Shown: in pieces, positions 8,432 through 12,416 of the stretch | How the letters are laid out: every line of letters begins with the position of its first letter | Position numbering within the stretch: the first letter of the stretch is position 1 | Assembly (NCBI GenBank): GCA_023091735.1 | Contig: JALKBU010001338.1 | Span: 1 to 12,416, forward strand | DNA length: 12,416 nt | From: Trichomonas tenax | Lineage: Eukaryota; Parabasalia; Trichomonadida; Trichomonadidae | Reading direction: 5' to 3' | Translations under genes and position numbers: made by a program | The notes under the pieces: model-generated | Database searches by the model: none | Told to the model about the DNA's origin: nothing | What the model saw: the letters and a program-made list of their open reading frames with translations, nothing else

Positions 8432-8601
8432 TTTTTGGCAAATATTGTAAAATTGCTTTGTAAAATATTTTACACAGCAAATCAATATATTGATGATTAA
8501 ATGATTTTTGGATTCTTTATTATAGGTGGATTTTAAATTTTTGAAACTTTTATCGTTTTGATATTTTATATTTTTGGCAAATAAATATTTTACGCGACAA
8601 A
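8432..8601. repeat. Duplicated AT-rich block in the shared divergent promoter
   Basis: TTTTTGGCAAATA occurs at 8432-8444 and again at 8571-8583. Each copy is followed by an AATATTTTACRCRRC motif (about 8464-8478 and 8583-8598). The second copy therefore ends in the TTTGTCGCGTAAAA box (reverse strand). The repeat lies inside the 364-base gap between two divergent genes and may be a local duplication or paired regulatory sites. A 78-codon minus-strand frame over it was not accepted as a gene. Confidence 0.4.
8588..8601 (-). promoter_or_regulatory. TTTGTCRYGTAAA-type box upstream of Mcm10
   Basis: Reverse complement reads TTTGTCGCGTAAAA, one base from the common form TTTGTCGTGTAAA seen at 4102-4114. 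It lies about 40 bases before the Mcm10 ATG (8642) but in the opposite orientation to that gene. A good Inr for Mcm10 was not found; only TTTCATG overlapping the start codon resembles one. Confidence 0.35.
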
Positions 8602-8641
8602 AAATAATCGTCGAAGGAACTTCCTCCATATTTTATATTTC

Positions 8642-9298
8642 ATGAGTGTATTCGATCCACTGACGTTTTTATCGCCATCAAACACCAGTTCTTTGAACAA
8701 GTGTGACTACTTTGGATTTAAGTTTGATTCCATGTATGAGCCTTCAGTTTGGCCTAAACTAAGGGAGAATTTCTTTTATTCTAAATTAGCAAGTTTAATC
8801 AAAGAAAATGGCGACACAACTGTTATAACTGTTGGTGTATATGGAGAACCGACACGACAAGGTTGTTTTATATTGACAGATCTCAAATCTTGTCACATTC
8901 AAGTCGTAACAAACTTTAAAACGGAATATAACCCTGGTTCATTACTTCTTATCAACTGCCCTTACATTGTGCACAATCAAACCACCTATATTCAACTAAC
9001 CAATGAAAAACAGATTTTTGAGATTGGAAAAGTCGGAACATTTGGATATTGCGAAAAGAAAGGATCGCACATAGCCTGTACGAAATTTGTAGATCTATCA
9101 AAAAGAAGGCTTTGTTCATTCCATACTTCTTATTATAGACTGAAAGCTGCAAACCAGCTTAATTTACAACAGAATTACTTTCCTACATCTACGCCTATGC
9201 CTGGCTATATGACTTCCCATCACAGACATCATAGAACAAATATTCTCGATTTGAGTCATGATTTAACAATTGCTTCTGATAGTTCTAACACAATTTGA
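8642..9298 (+). CDS. MCM10: Minimal Mcm10-like replication initiation factor (OB fold plus CCCH zinc finger)
   Basis: 218 residues from the ATG at 8642. Residues 58-130 match the Mcm10 OB fold in pattern: TVITVGVYGEPTRQG for the first strands, FILTDLKS where other Mcm10s have 'W.LTDLRG', and PGSLLLINCPYI for the strand usually written 'PGTVVGLLNP'. Residues 132-166 give the Mcm10 zinc finger: G-x-C137-x8-C146-TKFVDLSKRR-x-C158-x2-H161, with CTKFVDL and CSFHTSYYRLKA corresponding to the family's 'C-t-x-x-V-N-L' and 'C-x-x-H-v-x-x-x-y-k-k-l'. Mcm10 binds DNA, Mcm2-7 and polymerase alpha and helps activate the CMG helicase in the nucleus. The protein is far shorter than yeast (571) or human (about 875) Mcm10: it lacks the N-terminal coiled coil and the C-terminal zinc-ribbon region, leaving just the conserved internal domain. 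The last 40 residues are His/Ser-rich and unordered. It diverges from the glucosidase II beta-like gene. Confidence 0.82.
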   Translation: MSVFDPLTFLSPSNTSSLNKCDYFGFKFDSMYEPSVWPKLRENFFYSKLASLIKENGDTTVITVGVYGEPTRQGCFILTDLKSCHIQVVTNFKTEYNPGSLLLINCPYIVHNQTTYIQLTNEKQIFEIGKVGTFGYCEKKGSHIACTKFVDLSKRRLCSFHTSYYRLKAANQLNLQQNYFPTSTPMPGYMTSHHRHHRTNILDLSHDLTIASDSSNTI

Positions 9299-10550
9299 TT
9301 TATTATTTGTTTATCAGGGGAACCTACTAAAGAATTATTGTTATTTTGATTGAAATTTACAAAAAATTAAGATATTTTCGATGATTTGCATTCTCGCACT
9401 TCATAATGTTTATACATAACCCCTAGAAGCCCTAAATATTTTCAACGTGTGTGTGATCGAAGATTTACAAAGAATAACTCTGATTCAACATCAAGGACAA
9501 TGTTATAAATGAGAATATGATGAAATATAAAACATATAATTCCTTTGGAGTCATATTAATTGCTTGCATCAATTTATACTATTTTAATAGAAAAAATATC
9601 AATATTATTGATGGAAACTCTATTTTGCCTATATGGATTACATCTATGGGACATTGATAGTAGTTTAGAATTAAAGGAAGCTTAAACTAATCTGAGGCTT
9701 GAGAATATAATGAAAATATCTCGCAATCAAGGTTTTTTAAAAAAAATGGGATTACTCTAATGAACAGTGTATCAGCACAATGGAATGATTATATCAAATG
9801 GCTCAAATAACAAGAAGTAAAATTTCGACTCAAAGTTAAAAAACCTCAGAACAATTTATTAATTTTGAAAATATCATTTATCAAAAAAGAATTTTAAACA
9901 ACAAAATCTATGGATTAATAGCTTTTTAGAGTATGAATCAGATTTTATCGTTATTATTGTTCAAAACTCAAATATTATTCCAACTCTTCTTCAAATCATC
10001 ATTAAAAGATCAAAGTTATTTAAATTTACCTCAAATATGGCTATTGTGAGTTCATTTATCACGAATAAAAGGCGCTCTTAAGTCCAATAATTTTCCAAAA
10101 TTAAATATAAAAATATTTACAATAAATTCGTAATTACCATATTCACTGCCTCTATCTCATTAGCAAAAATACATTCCAATTCTCCAATTCCTCAAAGATT
10201 CGTTGGTGGTCAAACAAATACAAAATTATTCAAAAACAACATGTTACCCATAGAGTAAACCAAAAAACGCTCGAATTTTCATTGCATCAAAACAATAAAA
10301 AATTGTGTATTTGAATGTCAGAGAACCTCAAGAACACCAAAATTAAACCATAGATATATGATGATATATAGAACATTATTTTCATAATTAGAGCGTCTGA
10401 ATGTTTGTTTTCAAAGAACAATTTTGATGCTTTTTGTAATGTTAAATGTGGTGGCTGACCAAAATTTTAGGTTCTCAGGCTCGTGTAACGGTATGTTAGC
10501 CTATTTATGCACAAAAGGGATGAAGTTCAACTAGCCAACACAGACTTTTT
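9299..10550. other. Non-genic stretch with faint coding-like remnants
   Basis: No intact gene. Two plus-strand stretches read like decayed protein. In about 9760-9895, NSVSAQWNDYIKWLK and QEVKFRLKVKKPQNNLLILK sit in one frame separated by a TAA. In about 10130-10257, a frame contains SNSPIPQRFVGGQTNTKLF. Neither matches a family I recognise, and both could be chance. G+C rises from about 10450 onwards, leading into the hairpin island. A GTATGT at 10491-10496 and an AACACAG at 10537-10543 look superficially like trichomonad splice signals, but no coding context supports them. Confidence 0.4.
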
Positions 10551-10686
10551 TCTTCTTTTTGCAATTTGCACGAAAGCAAGCTTTTGAATAAAAACGCGGA
10601 GCCATTGATAGCGATTAAAAAGCGTAGCAGAGCGTTTAATCGCTATAGATGGCGGAGCTGATTCGCCGCAGAGCTTGAAAAGAAGA
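10551..10686. repeat. GC-rich inverted-repeat island with long hairpin (MITE- or ncRNA-like)
   Basis: The island is bounded by a perfect 9-base inverted repeat, TCTTCTTTT (10551-10559) and AAAAGAAGA (10678-10686). Inside, ATAGCGATTAAA (10608-10619) pairs perfectly with TTTAATCGCTAT (10635-10646), and the stem resumes after a two-base mismatch with GCCAT (10601-10605) against ATGGC (10649-10653). A second small hairpin, GGCG (10651-10654) with CGCC (10664-10667), competes with its base. Bases 10596-10675 are about half G+C, far above the surrounding DNA. In AT-rich genomes such islands are often structured RNA or mobile-element remnants. It matches no RNA family I can name. An 80-codon minus-strand frame also crosses it. 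Confidence 0.45.
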
Positions 10687-10877
10687 TTTTGAATTTTAAT
10701 TGATATAATAATGATTGATATATGATATACTACTATTGTTAAATTTGGGTGTTTTTGTCTATCACTCATTTGAATGTTTACACATTTCTTTACTATCTGA
10801 AAAAATTGAAGGATGAGATTTTTTTGAACTGAATTGAATTTCGTTGTTCATAATACCTAGATTGAGAAAAAGCCGAT

Positions 10878-10884
10878 TCATTGG
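10878..10884 (+). promoter_or_regulatory. Possible Inr of the kinase gene
   Basis: TCATTGG lies about 20-26 bases before the chosen ATG at 10904 and fits the start of the trichomonad Inr (TCA, pyrimidine, T/A). If used, it rules out in-frame starts further upstream. Weak, since such short words are common. Confidence 0.25.
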
Positions 10885-10903
10885 AAAAAGTCTTGTTTTT
10901 CTC

Positions 10904-11827
10904 ATGGAATCATCTGTAATCGAATTCTTCAAAAACGAGGGCCTTATATTCCGCGATAAGATAGGCCAGGGTGGATTCGGCAGCGTCTACTTAGTGTATT
11001 CCGAACAATACAAGACAAACTTCGCATTAAAATCAATTCCAAGAGACAGGTACAATGCAACTGAGAAAGAATTAATGTCAACGACAGATGACAACAGGAT
11101 CATGGGGCTCTATAAAACCTACTTTTTTGAGGATAATTACTATCTTTTGATGGAATTATGTTCATCAACACTCGAAAAATTCATTTTAAACTCGAAATTG
11201 AATGACAGCGATATCAAAAGAGTTATCAGTGATGTCATTTTATGCGACAAATTATGTCACATGCGTAAGATTGCACATTGTGATATAAAACCTAGCAATT
11301 TCTTGGTCGACGCATATGGAAGAATCAAGATATCTGACTTTGGAATATCATGCCGCAATCAGAAAACAGTTACTGCACATAACGGCACCAAATTTTTCAT
11401 GGCACCAGAATTGTTTACAAATGAATGTCATAACCCATTTGCTGCTGATATATGGGCTCTTGGCGTTACAATCTACTTCGTAACAACAAAATTCCTTCCA
11501 TTTTATTCAAAAGATCGGAATCAGCTGATTTCAAACATCATGAATATCAAATATAACGAAGAGATCATAGAAGATCCTCTTCTTAGACACTTGATATCTA
11601 AATGTTTAACATTCTCTCCAATTTACAGAGTAACAATCGATGAATTATTGGAATTGCCATATTTCATGAGTAGTACAAATATGATAAGTCAGAGAGTAAT
11701 TCGCAGACCTGTTCTTGTTAAACCAAGTTTATCTGGAAGAAGAAAGGCAAAGAGTTCTCATCTCAGCTGTAATCCGGAAATGGGACAGCAGATAGTTCAG
11801 TTCAACCAAGCAAAGGAATCAGCATAA
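10904..11827 (+). CDS. Protein kinase, Ser/Thr type, non-RD (HCD catalytic loop)
   Basis: 307 residues from the ATG at 10904. The frame is open about 20 codons further 5' but without an earlier ATG. All core kinase landmarks are present: Gly loop GQGGFGSVY (21-29), ATP-binding lysine in FALKSI (K43), a candidate helix-C glutamate in TEKEL (54 or 56), catalytic loop HCDIKPSN (125-132) with D127, DFG at 145-147, activation segment ending MAPEL (P168, E169), ADIWALGVTIY in the F helix, and an arginine after SPIYR matching the subdomain XI Arg. IKPSN rather than LRPEN or AAR indicates a Ser/Thr kinase. The residue before the catalytic Asp is Cys, so it is a non-RD kinase. Residues 270-307 are a basic tail. 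It is nearly all kinase domain with no regulatory module, typical of the large trichomonad kinome. Substrate unknown; probably active. Confidence 0.9.
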   Translation: MESSVIEFFKNEGLIFRDKIGQGGFGSVYLVYSEQYKTNFALKSIPRDRYNATEKELMSTTDDNRIMGLYKTYFFEDNYYLLMELCSSTLEKFILNSKLNDSDIKRVISDVILCDKLCHMRKIAHCDIKPSNFLVDAYGRIKISDFGISCRNQKTVTAHNGTKFFMAPELFTNECHNPFAADIWALGVTIYFVTTKFLPFYSKDRNQLISNIMNIKYNEEIIEDPLLRHLISKCLTFSPIYRVTIDELLELPYFMSSTNMISQRVIRRPVLVKPSLSGRRKAKSSHLSCNPEMGQQIVQFNQAKESA

Positions 11828-12416
11828 TGCTTCATTTTGCTATTTATTATATTTTTATTGTTTTTTACTTAATTAAAGCTATTTTGGACTATTTTTTAAC
11901 TGCACTGCCTATATAACCTAAAAATAGACCGTAGACAACGACAATACTAATCCATTGACAATCAAAAGTGATGTCGTTGGAGATATCAAACTTTACTGAC
12001 TTTAAAAATCTCATTGTATTGACAATTCAAAGCATCTTTACACTATAAAGTGCATGGAAATGCATTTCAGATTGATGTTGAATTTTGATCATTAAAAATG
12101 GTAAAATTATCGGTATATTCATAAAGTATACATTATATGCATGGCATATTTAGTCTAACGGTCTTGAGAAATTAAAAAAGTGAATCATTCACTTCATAAG
12201 TGCATCAACTCTGGGGTTCAGAACTAGATCAAACATGTATGGGCAAATATATCTCTTATGTGATGCCATACATAGTTGTAGTGTTAAACATATATAATAT
12301 CATTTCATATTTTCATTAACAATTTGATATTAGTTTATTATTGAGTAAATAGCAATATTTATTATAAATATATCACATGCAAACAACATAGTAACATATT
12401 ACAAATATTACAAATA
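11828..12416. other. AT-rich 3' flank without a recognisable gene
   Basis: No credible reading frame on either strand up to the window edge. It contains a 17-base inverted repeat, AAGTGAAT-c-ATTCACTT (12178-12194), and a short ATTACAAAT tandem at the extreme end (about 12399-12416). The kinase mRNA must end somewhere in its first part. Confidence 0.55.

Noticed and set aside
8393..8629. 78-codon minus-strand frame between the glucosidase II beta-like gene and Mcm10
   Set aside because: Lies in the shared promoter, contains the duplicated AT-rich block, Lys/Phe/Tyr/Asn-rich without a motif; most likely chance.
10440..10545. tRNA-like look of the segment with GGTTCT and GTTCAACTAGCC
   Set aside because: No acceptor stem or matching A and B boxes at proper spacing on either strand.
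10527..10769. 80-codon minus-strand frame across the GC-rich hairpin
   Set aside because: The pairing structure explains the base bias better than coding; no family recognised. Retained only as a remark, since a repeated protein fragment cannot be excluded without a search.
1..12416. CRISPR array, operon-style gene cluster or other prokaryotic system
   Set aside because: No spaced direct repeats, no Shine-Dalgarno-linked genes; the gene content (Mcm10, glucosidase II beta, eukaryotic kinase, ASH protein) is eukaryotic nuclear.

Overview
The window looks like nuclear DNA of a parabasalid flagellate (Trichomonas/Tritrichomonas type). It is strongly AT-rich, its genes are compact and intronless, and Inr-like TCAYT elements lie just upstream of some start codons. 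It carries decayed copies of the DUF3447/ankyrin family that is hugely expanded in trichomonads, plus an axonemal ASH-domain gene expected of a flagellate. The organism call is inference from these traits; the species cannot be fixed by eye.

Layout: (1) 3-934 (+) is the 3' part of an ASH/MSP-domain (HYDIN/CFAP-like) gene with two frame breaks at homopolymers. (2) 935-2199 is AT-rich and apparently genic-empty. (3) 2200-3426 holds two DUF3447/ankyrin pseudogene pieces in opposite orientation that meet tail to tail near 2455-2497. (4) 3427-4076 is non-genic and runs into a cluster of four TGWCRTGTAAAY boxes (4077-4164) in front of a 360-residue low-complexity gene (4192-5274, +) with a Tyr/Ser/Asn-rich acidic tail. 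(5) A convergent 398-residue Ser/Thr-rich gene with many SP/TP motifs lies at 5517-6713 (-). (6) A divergent pair follows: a short glucosidase II beta-like ER protein (7198-8277, -) and a minimal Mcm10 (8642-9298, +), sharing a 364-bp AT-rich promoter with further copies of the CATGTAAA box. (7) 9299-10877 has no intact gene but contains faint coding-like remnants and a GC-rich, 136-bp, inverted-repeat-bounded island with a long hairpin. (8) A 307-residue protein kinase (10904-11827, +) is followed by AT-rich flank to the end.

The intact genes are housekeeping (replication initiation, ER glycoprotein processing, signalling) or unrecognised disordered proteins; they do not form a pathway or operon. 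The most promising unexplained items are the CATGTAAA promoter box recurring beside unrelated genes, the GC-rich hairpin island, the reduced Mcm10, and a glucosidase II beta whose mannose-binding domain has lost its ligand residues, which fits the truncated N-glycans of trichomonads.
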